This document shows positions 1 to 11,000 of a stretch of DNA of 64,000 bases, in pieces. The stretch is taken from NCBI GenBank assembly GCA_017506865.1, contig JAFCMP010000085.1, positions 62,001-126,000 on the forward strand, in the 5' to 3' direction. The stretch's first letter is position 1, and every line of letters begins with the position of its first letter. The notes under the pieces were generated by a model, which had not been told where the DNA came from, searched no databases, and saw nothing but the letters and a program-made list of their open reading frames with translations. The stretch is from Tribonema minus. Its lineage: Eukaryota > Sar > Xanthophyceae > Tribonematales > Tribonemataceae. Position numbers and translations under genes: made by a program.

Positions 1-2
1 GT

Positions 3-62
3 CGCCGCCGTGTGTGTGGATGTCCCCATGGTCAGCTCTGCCAGGCCAACGCACAGCAGCAG
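3..62 (+). CDS. Possible upstream exon of the CTD phosphatase-like gene
   Basis: The window opens in an open frame that ends CAG CAG CAG followed by GTGAGA, a good donor. Read in frame 3 it ends QANAQQQ. It would join in phase 0 to EDMQREQ at 1213, giving a continuous Gln-rich stretch. The match in phase and composition is the only support; there is no homology signal. Confidence 0.35.
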
Positions 63-1212
63 GTGAGAATGTCAAGTGCATCACCTGTTAGCATTGCTAC
101 GACACATGTTTTGAGAGCTTGTGGCGGCGCAGGTGGTGACAGGTATTTGAATAGTTGCTGAGATTTGTTGGGTGCACAAACTTGAAGTTACATTGACTTT
201 TAAGTTACGTATGTGGACGCGTCCAGCAAAATGATAGGTACGCATGTGCATTAGCGACAAAGTCTTCATGGGAGATCGTCATCACTGCAGTGATCTGAAA
301 GCCGCTCTGTGTATGTAGGCGTAGCGCCCGCTGACAGAGCGAACTATACCGCCGCCGCCGCGTGAACACAGCTGATAGGCACAGCACAGCACGCAACGCA
401 CCTGGGTCAAGCCGGCGCACGTTCATGACGCCATCCGCGTCGAGCTTGCGCAATGGCGAGCTGTCACGTGTGCGGCACGCAGCAAAAATAACGACCATCG
501 CCAACAGCCCCATTAACGTTACTTGCAATAATGGGCTGCTGCAGTGTTTCCTGGCACGAGCGGTCATCATTTTGCCGCTGGTGCTGCCGCTACTGAGGAT
601 CCTCGTTCTATACGCCACGCCACGCTCCGCGAGATCACAACAGCAGTCGTGAACTTCTCGAACTTCAAATCCGTATACCTACCTCGTTGGATGGAATTCT
701 TTTTGGCACGGAGCGAAGCAAGCAGGGAAAGAGCGTGAGGCGTGAGAGATTGTTATTTAAAGGAAGTCGGAGCGCATCGTTGCATTCAGTGCGCGCTCTG
801 CGCTATCACAGGAAGGCTCCGAAGTGACCCAAGCATCAGCTTGGTCACGCACCCGGAGTTGAACAAAGAACTCTCAATGGTGCTGCAGACCAGCGACATC
901 GTTACCGCGATCCAGCCACAAAGAGTGGCGGACTTACTCTGCAGCTTTGTAGGCTGCTTGCCTTACAACCCACGGGATGTCCCTCTCCCGTCCTCCGAGC
1001 TGGCCAACTCGCACATTGCCACAGTACTGCCCACGCAGTATCTGACCAAGGTAAATAATACCATGAAGCAGTGCAGCTCCACGGAGACATTAAGCGATTA
1101 ATCTGCCGCACTCAGCAAAAGCAGTTATCGTGAAGCGTTGATGCACATTGCCCATGTGCAGCAGGCTGACAAGCTCTGCTGATGTTGTTGTGCTGCGACA
1201 CAAAAACAACAG
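63..1212 (+). other. Putative first intron or upstream region
   Basis: About 1.15 kb lies between the possible upstream exon and the first certain phosphatase exon. I see no domain in either strand. If the 3-62 exon is real, this is an intron with a GTGAGA donor and an AACAACAG acceptor at 1211-1212. Confidence 0.4.
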
Positions 1213-4200
1213 GAAGACATGCAGCGGGAGCAGGCGAGCCTGCGGCAGCAAGGAGACACTAGGCCGCTGCTGCCACCGCAGGCACCTCAGGACTTGGGCA
1301 AGAAAACCCTGGTTTTGGACCTGGACGAGACGTTGGTGCACTGCAGCTTCGAGGTGAGGCACTGCTTTGAATCTACCTCTGCTGCCAGTTTAAAAAAAAA
1401 GCACAATTGTGGAGGTACCCACCAACATCTCTGGTTTGCAGTCAAATGAGCCTGCTTCAGCTCTCAAGCGGGCGGTCCTTTCTGTTGTATACATCATCAC
1501 CACTGTCAACAATTCAACTTTTGTCGCTGCCATGGGTGCATCGGCTGCTGTTGCAAGGCCATTTATGCTGGGGCCACATTCCTAAGCTGCGGAGGAGTTG
1601 CTACAAAAGCCACACTTTACAAAACACATATGAGTCAGCACAGCCGAACGGCACATGAGTTGAATCTGTGGAAATCTGTAGGCACCAGCCGTGTCGCTGC
1701 CCGGCCCAGCCGAATGAATGCCGCACATCAGCTGAACCTATCGACTTGAGATTTGTGAGAGACACCCTGCAGTGGACAGCTGTGGTGGCTGCTGGAGCAA
1801 CTCTGACGGCTGGGTATCGGAGCGACTCTGCGGCAGTGCTCGCACTCGGTGGACGGGAGTACATCAATGAACCTTTTGCTGCAATTTCTCCAGCAGCACC
1901 TCCCAATGGACATTGCTGTACGCGCCATGTTCACACTTCAACTTGCAAAACTTCAACATGTGTGCTGCGACCCCGCCGCGCTCCCCGCACGCAGCCCCTG
2001 CCTGGCGCGGAGTGCCTGCTGCCGGTAGTCTTGGACGGCGTGAGGTACACCCGCCATGTGCGCACTTCAACTTGCAAAGCTTCAACATTTGTGCTGCGAT
2101 GCCCCCCGCGCGCAGCCCCTGCCTGGCGCGGAGTGCCTGCTGCCGGTGGTCTTGGATGGCGTGACGTACACGGTGTACGCGTGCGTGCGGCCGGGGGCGA
2201 CGGAGCTGCTGCGGCGCCTCGGCCAGGTGTACGAGATCGCGGTGTACACGGCCAGGTGAGCGCAGCTGCTGCGTTCGTGTGTGTTATGACCTGTATAACT
2301 TTTAAAGTGACATTTGGTTAAGTTGACAAGAGGCGAGTCTGTAGTACGCGTGCGTGCGGTTGGGCGCGACAGAGCTGCTGAGGCGCCTTGGTCACGTGTA
2401 CGAGATCGTGGTGTACACGGCCAGGTGAGCGCTGCTGCCTTCATGTGGAATATGGTACGTTCCGAATGGATAGGAATGGCAGCCAAACGTAGTGAACGAC
2501 TCCACGCGCTACTGGCAGAATGGCTCATTGCGCGATAGCGGAGCTGAAGTGTGTGGTGAAGGTAGAATATGTTGAAGTTGACAGTTGGTTGAAGTTGACA
2601 TCAGATGCGTGCGGCCGGGCGCGACGGAGCTGCTGAGGCGCCTCAGCCAGGGGTCCGAGATTGTGGTGTACGCGGCCAGGTGAGCGCTGCTGCTGCGTTC
2701 ATGTGTATCACTATACGTCACGAATGTCGATAGGGGACCGGCAGCCAAACGTAGTGAACGACTCCACGAGTTGCTGGCAGAATGGCCTGCTCACCGCCCA
2801 TCAGCGGTGTTGAAAGGTGTGTGAGTGTAACTGCTTGTTGAAGTTGATATTTGGTTGAGTTTAACATGGCAAGAGGCGAATCTGTGGTACTTATGCGTGC
2901 GGCCGGGCACGACGGTGTTGCTGCGGCGCCTTGGCCAGATGTACGAGATCGTGGTGTACACAGCCAAGTGCGCGCTGCTTCTCTCGCGTACTGGCATACT
3001 CTGCACACCTCGATATTTCAAAGTACGTCTGGAACACGGCGATGTAGGTGCTGCTGCTTCCGCGTTGGCTGTATACTCTACTTTTGCTTTAAAGCGAGTG
3101 TATACTTGAAGTTGTTGTTGCAGTTCCCTTAGAGGTACTCGCGACAAACTGTTTTGTAGCTCAGGGGAGTGACCAGTTGGCCACGTCGTGATGGCCTCCC
3201 GCGCCGCAGCGCATGGCGTGCGCACATGCCACACAGAATGGCGCGGTGGAACGTCCCCAGCACCATAATCGATGCGCAAGAGGCGCGAGCGCATGTGCAA
3301 CGATGGGCAGAAGCGACGCAGGGCGTACGGCAATCCGCCAGTACCCAGTTCCGTACCGAGTCGCTGCGTGTGCGCAGAGACCGCGCGTACGGCGCGCTGC
3401 GCGCTCGCGCCGCCCTCCAGCACCAGTTGCAGTATCCAGACTTTGGACAAGTCTGGAGCTGCAGCCGCTGGCGCGACAGTGCATCGGAAGATTCGGCGCT
3501 CTGCTGCCGATACGACGCTGATCTGGCAGCGCTCACTGTGACTCAGCGCCCAGCTGCCAATTGAAAGCGCTCTTGAACTGCGCGTTCACGCCGCCCCTCA
3601 GCAGCGGCTGGTTGCTCGCTTTCAGGCTCAGAGCCGTAAGAGTCCCAGCGCTCAGCTGCCGACACGGCAGCGCTCAGTAAGAGGCAGCACTCGGCGGCTG
3701 ATGCGGCGCGGTGTTCAGCGCGAACCAGCGCCTCCGCCGCAGCAGGTGGTTCAGCAGCAATCGCCGTCATCAGTGCGACTCAGCGCTCAGCCGCGGATAC
3801 GGCAGTGCTCTGCGAGAAGTAGTGCTGCAGCGACCGGTACAGTAGTGATTGGTGAGAGTCAGCGCCCAGCAGCTGATACGGCAGTGCTCTGTGGGAGCCA
3901 GCGCATCGGCGGCCAACAGGGCTGCGGCGCGGCGTCGATACCAGCGGCGGCTGCCCGGCATTTGCACTCAAAGGTTGCGACGCTCTCTCTCGTGGCGTGC
4001 GTGCGTTCGCCGCCGCCTTTTGCGCGCACCTCCGTCTGCCTCAACACGCCGCTTGTCGTCGGCTGCAGTTGACTCTCACGCCGCGTCGCCATAGGCAGTC
4101 GACACGCGTGGAGCGTCACCGCTGCTGCAACTTCAACATAACCCAGAACTTGAACGTGACCCAAATCCTGACCTTCGCCGCGCCCTCGCCCCTTGTCTGC

Positions 4201-6717
4201 CTGCGCCATGCATTGCGCGCTCTCTCGCCGCCACGCTCGTGGCGCAGCCTGCGGTTGTATGCGCAGCAGTCGACACGCTCAAAGCGTCACCGCCGCTGCA
4301 ACTTCAACCACATGCCAACGTTGAACATGACCCGAATTCTGACCCTCGCCCTGCCATCGCCCCCTGCCTGCCTGCGCCGCGCATCGCTCGCGCTCTCTCC
4401 GCCGTGCTCGCGGCGCAGCCTGCGGTCGTACGCGGAGATTATGGTGCGCCACCTTGACTCAGGTGAGCGCGCCGGTGTTCGTTGGCGGGGCGCGTGTGCC
4501 GCTGCTTCCATGCCTGACCCACGCATGTAGGTGTGCCTGTGAGGGTGCGGGGTAGGGCTCGGTGCGACACACTGTGCTACCGCTGCCATGCCTGACGCTC
4601 CCGTATAGGTAGGTATGCCTGATAGAGTGAGGGTTTGGGGCTTGGTGCGACACACTGTGCTACCGCTGCCATGCCTGACGCACGCGTATAGGTGTGCTTG
4701 TCAGAGTGAGGGTTGGTGCTTGCTTCGACACTTTGCGCTACCGCTTCCATGCCTGAAGCACGCGCATTGGTGTGCTTGTTGGAGTAGGGGTCAGGGCTGG
4801 GAGCTCGGGTTGGGGGTAGAATGCTTGCACGTCCCCTGCAGCTTTTGCACTCGCTGGTGTGCACTACGGAATGCGCGGCAGGCGTGTTTGGCCTCCTGCA
4901 TAGCGCAGCGCCACCTTTGTTGCAGGGCGGGGCGGAGGTGACCGGCTTGTCGCATATCAGTGACCGTGCGGCTATCCTCGAACACTATAACTTCAAGTAG
5001 ATGTTTCTGAACGCGGCAAGGTGTCGAACAGCTGGATCTGCTGCAGTTGTCGCGGTACGTAGAGGAGGTTCCAGTGAAGGCATCGAGGTGATACCGCTGC
5101 TCTGCCAGGCTTGTTGCAAGCAAGCAAGTCACAGTACGCTTTGAGTAGAATTCGTGAGCACGGCTTGACACCGTCTGAAGCACCTCGCAACTGAACCTGC
5201 GACAGGGTCATACGACATTGCTGAACTGCAACTTTACCAGACAGCATCGTGCGGCACCTGCGGAGCCGCGACACGTGCTTCACACCCGCGCCCCTCGCAG
5301 CAACACTCTCCTCGTCCTGACAGTCTGCTGACCCCCCCCAATCCCCCCCTATCCCCGGCGCACTGCTGCGACGCAACCTCAACTTCAACAGACTGCGTCG
5401 TGCGGCATGTGGTGAGCCGCGACGCGTGCTTCGCATTTGAGCAGCAACCTACTCTCCTCGTACGGACAATTTGCTGACGTCCCCTTCCCCTCACACTGCT
5501 GCACCGCGCGCCCGCAACCTCAGCTTCAACAGACGGCGTCGTGCAGCACGTGCTGGCCGCGACATGCGCCTTGCATTCGAGCAGCAACACACTCTCCTCG
5601 TGTGGACAGTCCGCTGACCCCCCCTCTCCCCCGCCGCACTGCTGCGCCGCAACCTCAACTTCAACAGACGGCGTCGTGCGGCACGTGCTGAGCCGCGACG
5701 CGTGCTTCGCGCCGCGCGCGCGCGCGTCGCCGTTCGCGCCGCTCCTCGGCAGCAGCGGCGGCGGCAGCGGCGGCGTGCTCAAGGACGTCGCGCTGCTGCG
5801 GCGCTCGCTGAGCGATGTGGTGCTGGTGGACAACTCGCCCGCGAGTGCGTCGCCGCAGCCGCTCAACGCCGTCATCGTCGCGAGCTACCTCGGGCGCGCC
5901 GACGACGAGCTGCTGCGGTGAGTAATTGAACTTCAATGCTGAATTCTGTTTGTGCCAAGAGTTTAGATTGACATGCGTGATGTGGTGCGGGTGGACAGTC
6001 GCGTGCAAGCGCTGTGCCGCAGCTGCTCAATGCCATGTCGTCGCGAGCTACCGCGGGCGCGCCAACCACGAGCTGTGCGGTGAGACTCTGAATCTCAATG
6101 TTGAAGACTGTGTTTTCTTTATTATCGGCAAAGCTGATTGATTGACGAACGCAATGAGCTACCTCGGGCCCGCCGCCGACGAGCTACTGCGGTGAGAACC
6201 TGACCTTCGACACCCCAAAGAGTGTGTTGGCGATGCGTTTTGCCCATTGACGGGGGAGTGGCTGCATGCGGGAGGTCGGTCCCGTGGCAGCAACATGTCA
6301 CCGCAAGAGAACGGCGCCCCACATGGACCAACTTCCCCCCCCCCCGCCCCCCGGCTGCGCAGGCTCGTCCCCTTCCTGGAGTCGCTGAGCGCTGCCCCCG
6401 ACGTGCGCGCGTACGCCAAGGCGTGGCCCGCGTACCGCAAGCGCGCGCGCGCCCTCGACTCGCGCAAGCGCCGCCTCCCGCCCGCCGCCGCCGGCAGCAG
6501 CGGCGGCGGCGGCAGCGGCAGCGGCAGCAGCGGACTCATGCTCACCGGCGCCGCGTCGCTGCAGCGCGCATGGAGCCTGCTGCAGGGGAGCCCGCGCGGC
6601 AGCGGGGCGCCGAGCGCTGACGCCGCGATCGCAAACCCTGGCCCTAGCAGCGACGCTCACCCAGAGCAGATGGCGCCCTGCTCCACTCAGCCTATTTGCG
6701 CGACGGGTGGCGCATGA
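1213..6717 (+). CDS. CTD small phosphatase-like (NIF/FCP1, HAD superfamily) protein, 5 clear exons
   Basis: Exons I can join in phase: 1213-1353, 2116-2255, 4419-4462, 5668-5917 and 6363-6717 (TGA 6715-6717). From the first ATG (1219) this gives 307 aa. The HAD phosphatase signature is complete. The catalytic DxDxT motif reads DLDETLVHCS at about residues 32-41. Motif II is VYTAS, formed across the 2255/4419 splice. Motif III is VLVDNSPAS near residue 160. PVVLDG and RPGATELLRRLG match the SCP/Dullard core. These enzymes dephosphorylate serine/threonine, typically on the RNA polymerase II tail or on membrane-remodelling substrates; the substrate here is unknown. A Gly/Ser-rich insert lies between RDACF and VLKDV. 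The C-terminal exon adds a basic segment and a long Gly/Ser/Ala-rich tail of low complexity. A further upstream exon at 3-62 ends in CAGCAGCAG and would join in phase 0, so the true N-terminus may lie off the left edge. Confidence 0.88.
1927..2045 (+). repeat. Acceptor-side echo of phosphatase exon 2
   Basis: A partial copy of the start of exon 2 (CAG then CCCCTGCCTGGCGCGG...) with its upstream intron flank lies about 118 bp before the real exon at 2116. The copy keeps the AG and about 45 nt of coding-like sequence, then diverges. The flanks share TGCGCACTTCAACTTGCAAA-type sequence, so the unit was duplicated in tandem. Confidence 0.85.
2341..2970 (+). repeat. Three donor-side echoes of phosphatase exon 2
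   Basis: Copies of the 3' part of exon 2, from TGCGTGCGGCCGGG to the TACACGGCCAG/GTGAGC donor, occur at about 2341-2425, 2605-2682 and 2886-2970. Each is followed by intron-like sequence related to that after the true donor (GCGCTGCTGCxTTCATGTG). All three keep an open frame over the copied part (VRPGATELLRRL-like). The first two keep GTGAGC; the last has AAGTGCGC. They lack a usable acceptor of their own, so they look like duplicated exon ends and not cassette exons. Confidence 0.9.
3485..3965 (+). repeat. Degenerate CAGCGCTCAG-type tandem array in phosphatase intron 2
   Basis: About six diverged units of roughly 60-80 bp carry the core GACTCAGCGCYCAGC followed by GATACGGCAGYGCTCTG. They lie inside the intron between 2255 and 4419. 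The core contains the palindrome AGCGCT. No gene is visible here. Confidence 0.6.
4226..4275 (+). repeat. Acceptor-side echo of phosphatase exon 3
   Basis: CTCGTGGCGCAGCCTGCGGTTGTATGCG repeats the true acceptor and exon start CTCGCGGCGCAG/CCTGCGGTCGTACGCG at 4408-4433, about 170 bp upstream. The flanks (CACCGCYGCTGCAACTTCAAC, CTCGCCCC) are also repeated. Confidence 0.75.
4500..4800 (+). repeat. Tandem array, about 100-bp unit, three-plus copies
   Basis: Just after the donor of phosphatase exon 3, a unit of about 100 bp with CTACCGCTGCCATGCCTGAC and GGTGTGCYTGT is repeated at least three times with moderate divergence. It lies within the intron. Confidence 0.75.
5236..5640 (+). repeat. Three acceptor-side echoes of phosphatase exon 4
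   Basis: Copies of CAACAG/ACGGCGTCGTGCGGCACGTG, the acceptor and first codons of the exon at 5668, begin near 5243, 5389 and 5530. They have a period of about 140 bp. Each is followed by GAGCAGCAACNNACTCTCCTCGT-type sequence. All three keep an AG dinucleotide. Confidence 0.9.
5985..6196 (+). repeat. Two donor-side echoes of phosphatase exon 4
   Basis: Copies of the end of exon 4 (CGAGCTACCTCGGGCGCGCC...GAGCTGCTGCG/GTGAG) occur at about 5985-6081 and 6153-6196. Both end in a GTGAGA donor. The first also carries a degraded version of the VVLVDNSPAS-coding region further upstream. Confidence 0.88.
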
Positions 6718-8056
6718 AAGCCCGGCGACTGCCCCCTCCCCCCCATTTGCCCCCCATTTGTCTAGGTGTTACTTGTGACCCACGCCTTCTTGCCAGTGTG
6801 AAGGCGCCCATTAAGCCCCTCCCCCCTGCCCACTCACGTCCCTTCCAGTAGAATCAGATGCCGAATCCGGAGCGCGTTTCGTTTTGCAGCGGCCATTTGC
6901 TGCGATGCTGCGCGTACCTAAAACACCTCGTGTGCTGCGGGCTCTTCAAGCCCGCCTGCGCTTTTCTTTTCTGCGATTGTCACGTGGCGACAGCCAAGTT
7001 AAAAGTTGCACGCGCCGCCGGGCGCTGGCGCTTGCTCTTAGGGGCTGCTTATGGTTCCGCACCGGCCCCGTGTTGCATGTAGATGAAGAAACCCCCTGTG
7101 CTCTGTCCTTCATTCAAGCAAGTCGGGAAGTAACCGCCGCCCGGTTCTGGTGGGGTCCCTTCAGAGTTACTGGACGTGCCATCGCTCATTTCCCTGATCT
7201 TTGGCAGCCTCCTGCCAGTCACGTCATCTGTTCCCCGCACAATAGCCCTCCGCCTAGCCTGTAGGCTGCCGATACAGCCCCTTTTGTCGCAATCGCATCA
7301 GCGCTCCGCCTAGCCTGGTGGCTGCCGATACAGCCCCTTTTCTCGTGACACATGTGGTGGATAGGTTCGTGCTCGTGTACGCGGCAAGCGGGCATTTGCA
7401 GCGTACTGCGCGATGCTCCTGTGTAATGGACTGTCTGCCTCATCATGGCGCTGCCGCCTTTCCCCGTTGCCTTGCTGTCCAGTTGCCTTGTGGCTGGCAG
7501 CCCCCATCCTGTTTGTCAACAAGGTGCATCGATCAGGTTGTTTCAAAATTTGCTGTGAAAAAAATCGAGCTTCAATGCAGGCAGACAACTTGAATTTTCA
7601 AGTGCGTCCACTAAAGCTGAGTGTACAGTGTGGTGCCACTCATGATGCAGATGCAAGTATGATGATCCCAGCTAGTGTGTGGGCAAGATCGCATGTGGGT
7701 GTGCCCAAACAACGCCATTGTTGGCACGCCTTTCGACCTCAAGCCTTGGCTTCAACTTCAACCGTACAACTTCAAACCAGATCTGTTCTCGGGAACGAAA
7801 CATTCTCGGGGAACGGAGAATCCGGTGTGTTGAGCTCACTCTGACTTTGTTGGGAGATCTACAGCTGCAAACCACAGCTGCAAACCACAGCTGGCGGCAC
7901 GGCGGAGGCGACGGCGACGGCGGTCCATATATCAGGCGAAGCGTCAGTGAACGGCTCGCAGCGGGAGCGGACACTGTTAACGAAGCTCGCCTGGCCAGCA
8001 AGGACTTTGCCAGCTGCTTCCGCGTTGTAGAGGCTGCAGCCTGCAGCCGTGCAAGC
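6718..8056. other. Intergenic region between phosphatase and transporter
   Basis: No gene is recognised. A 43-nt block, CCGCCTAGCCTG followed by GGCTGCCGATACAGCCCCTT, is directly repeated at about 7248 and 7304. The part just before the transporter ATG contains two adjacent copies of CAAACCACAGCTG (7868-7890). The transporter promoter probably lies here, but I see no clear core element. Confidence 0.5.
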
Positions 8057-11000
8057 ATGGGGATCTTCTCAAAGACACCCAAGGATGCATCTGCTGTAGA
8101 ACTGGGCACTGTGCAGAAGGTGGCGCCACTCAGCAGCCCCACCAACACCGACCCCGACATGATCCTTACGAAGGGCGTTGCTCGGCGGAGACGGCTTTTC
8201 TTAGACAAGTTTGACGATGCAGAAGAAGAGATCAAGAAGACTGGCGTTTGGAAGACTGCTTTCTTCCTAGTTCATACAATGATAGGCTCAGGCATCCTGT
8301 CCCAGCCCAAGGTGCGCTGTACAAAGTCGTCAAAGTCAAACTTGCCAATCCTCGCCAAATTCTTGATTTGTGGATCACAATTTGATCGCAGCGCGCGTTC
8401 GGACGATCGCGAGCCATTGTGGCCTGTATCTGTCTTCTGAGAGTGCCCCATAGCGAATCCGTCATGCCCAGAGTTGTCAATTGAGCTTGGCCTCTGCTGT
8501 GGCAATGACGCTGCATGTTGCTCTTCACTCGGAGACCCATCTCCGGTTGACGGCATGTCGCCTGCTGTGTGCAGCGGCAAGAGCTTCATGTGGTGTACTG
8601 ACGAAGGCAGTAAGATGCTGACACTAGAAATGCGCCTGTGCCATCGGTAGCACTGGTGCTGCTCGAGGAAGCATGGTGCATGTCTTGACCACATCAACAT
8701 TTACGTGTTCAACAAGAAGTTGTAGTATCATGAAGACGCTCTTCAGCTCAGCAGGGCACGCACATGTGCATTGATTGAATGATTGCTGGCGTAATTGCGC
8801 GTCTGGTTGCGCGCCTGCTGCCATAGTGTAAGACTGCACGCCATCAAGCTGACTGTCGTACTCAGTTTCGCCACCCCGGTTGACTGCGCACTCACACAGA
8901 GCATTGCAGCTGCACTAGTGTTATGCCGTCGTATTGAAGCTGCTGCAATGCAGTCGTACCGCCAACGCTGTAGTTAAATCACGCCGCGTGCAATGCAATG
9001 CGTTCAGTCGCGCAAGTGTCGCGTGGCTTTGGTGCTTGACGCAGAGGGCGGGTTGTCGCATGCTCCAGTGCACTCGTTGCAGCCTCGCTTGTCAAACAGT
9101 CTGCCTGCTACAACTTTTCAAGTCATGTGCACCCATCGGCTTCCAGCGAATCATAACATCAGTCCAGTATCATCTCAACAGGGCTCAGTTCTGTACTCAG
9201 TTCAGTATGCTATCCAGCGAATCATCGCACTGTCAGGCATCGTGAATACCGATACTCTGCAGATGAGTTCGGGCTGGTGGCCAACGGTCGCACTTTATCG
9301 AAGGCGCGACAAATGCAGGAATCGCTCTGCCTCGCAAGTCAGTCAACAAGTGGCCAGATAGCACGAGTGCAATGGCGCCGATGTAGCCTGCGCCGATACC
9401 CAATATACCATGGCTTGGATCGCAGCAACCGTTTCTGGAGGCTCTGGGTCCCCCATGCATTGAATTCCCTTCACTCCCTCAACAGCACTGTGGATGAATG
9501 CCCTGTGCATGTCCACCATGCATGGTGCCTTGAAGGCTCGCCAGCATATGACTGTAAAACCCTTTTTACTCCCCCACAGCACTCTGCATGCCCTATGCGT
9601 GTCGACCACGCAAGGTGCCTTGAGGGCTCGCCAGCACACGACTGCTGCCGCTCCACTCGCCGCGTTGACAGGTGCTCGCAGACACCTTGGAGGCTTCCCA
9701 GCACACGGTCACGACTGTCGCCTTTCCATTCTCCACTTTGACAGGTATTCATTCTCCGCGATGACAGGTTTTCAAAGACGCGTCAGAGGCCTGCCAGCAC
9801 ATGATTGTTGCCGCTCCATTTTCCTGTTGCGGCTCCACTCTCCGCGCTGACAGGTTTTCGCAGACGCCGGCATCGGCGCCACGACGTTCCTCTACATCGT
9901 CGCACTCTTGCTCATGTGGCTTGGTGGCGTGCTGCTGATCAAGACGGGGGAATACCTCAAGCTCGTCGGCGCCAAGCTCGACTACAATGCCGTCGCGTAC
10001 ATCACGCACGGTGAGCGCTGGCGCTAGGCGGACCACTAGCTCCTAGTGGTGGCCCCACTCGTAAATGTAGCCCTAGCCCTAGCTGTAGCGCTGCAACCCT
10101 GCCTAGTGCTGCAACTCTGCCTAGTGCCTGAAGCTCGTCGGCGCCAAGCTCGACTACAAAGCCGTCGCGTACATCACGCACGGTGAGCGCTGGTCCTAGC
10201 TGCAACCCTGACTGAAGGGCTGGCCACACTTGTAAATGTGGCCCTAGTCCTCAAGCCCTAGCTGTAGCCCTTAGGCCAACCCTTCTTAGTGCCTCAAGCT
10301 CGATAACATCGCCGTCGTGTACATTGTACGTGATGCACAGTGAGCGCTAGCCCCAGAGCTTGGGCAAGTGTCAATCACATTGAGCACTCGACTACAATGC
10401 CGCCGCGCGCATCATGCACACTGAGCCCCAACTTCAGGGTTCAGCGATGCCAATTGGTTTGAGCGAGCCTGCAGGGCGCCAAGCTTGACCACGGTGCCGC
10501 CGTGTACGATTAAACCTAGGTTTACGGCTTGGCAATTTGCCAACTGCTGCTTGATTCCATGGCTTTACATGCCTCAACATGAACCTTGTGCGCACGGCGC
10601 GTTTTCAGGATATGCCTCACAAGCACCTGCTCCCGCAGCACACATATACCAGGGGCATTGGTTGATATCGCACCATCGTAGGTGGCGCGTTCTCTGCAAA
10701 TGCTTCACGAGCACCATTCACATGCGACGCAAAACGGTCCAATGTCGGCGCTTCAAGTTCCCAGCTGTACGACAGCATTCATATGATACCTGTTGCCTGT
10801 TACCTAACAAATGCGCGTAATCCGCGCTGGTGGATGCGACTTTTGACCAACATCACTTTAAACTTCAACAATAAACTTCATCATCAGGAGCGTCATTCGA
10901 TACAGTACCCTGTATCGGATACGCCGCGTTGCAGGGCGCATCAGGGGCGTCACCGCGGACGTCAACATGGCGCTGCTCAACTTCTTCGCGGTAATCTCGT

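Noticed and set aside
2341-2970. Echo copies as mutually exclusive alternative exons
   Set aside because: Donor-side copies lack their own acceptor and acceptor-side copies lack a donor. They are half-exons, so they cannot serve as cassettes without cryptic sites.
3157-3190. TAGCTCAGGGGAGTGACCAGTTGG as a tRNA D-arm
   Set aside because: No matching acceptor stem, anticodon arm or T-arm could be drawn around it. I found no convincing tRNA in the window.
4226-4275. Alternative choice of phosphatase exon 3 from the upstream echo
   Set aside because: The echo lacks the coding part AEIMVRHLDS and a donor. The 4419-4462 exon joins both neighbours in phase and completes the HAD core.
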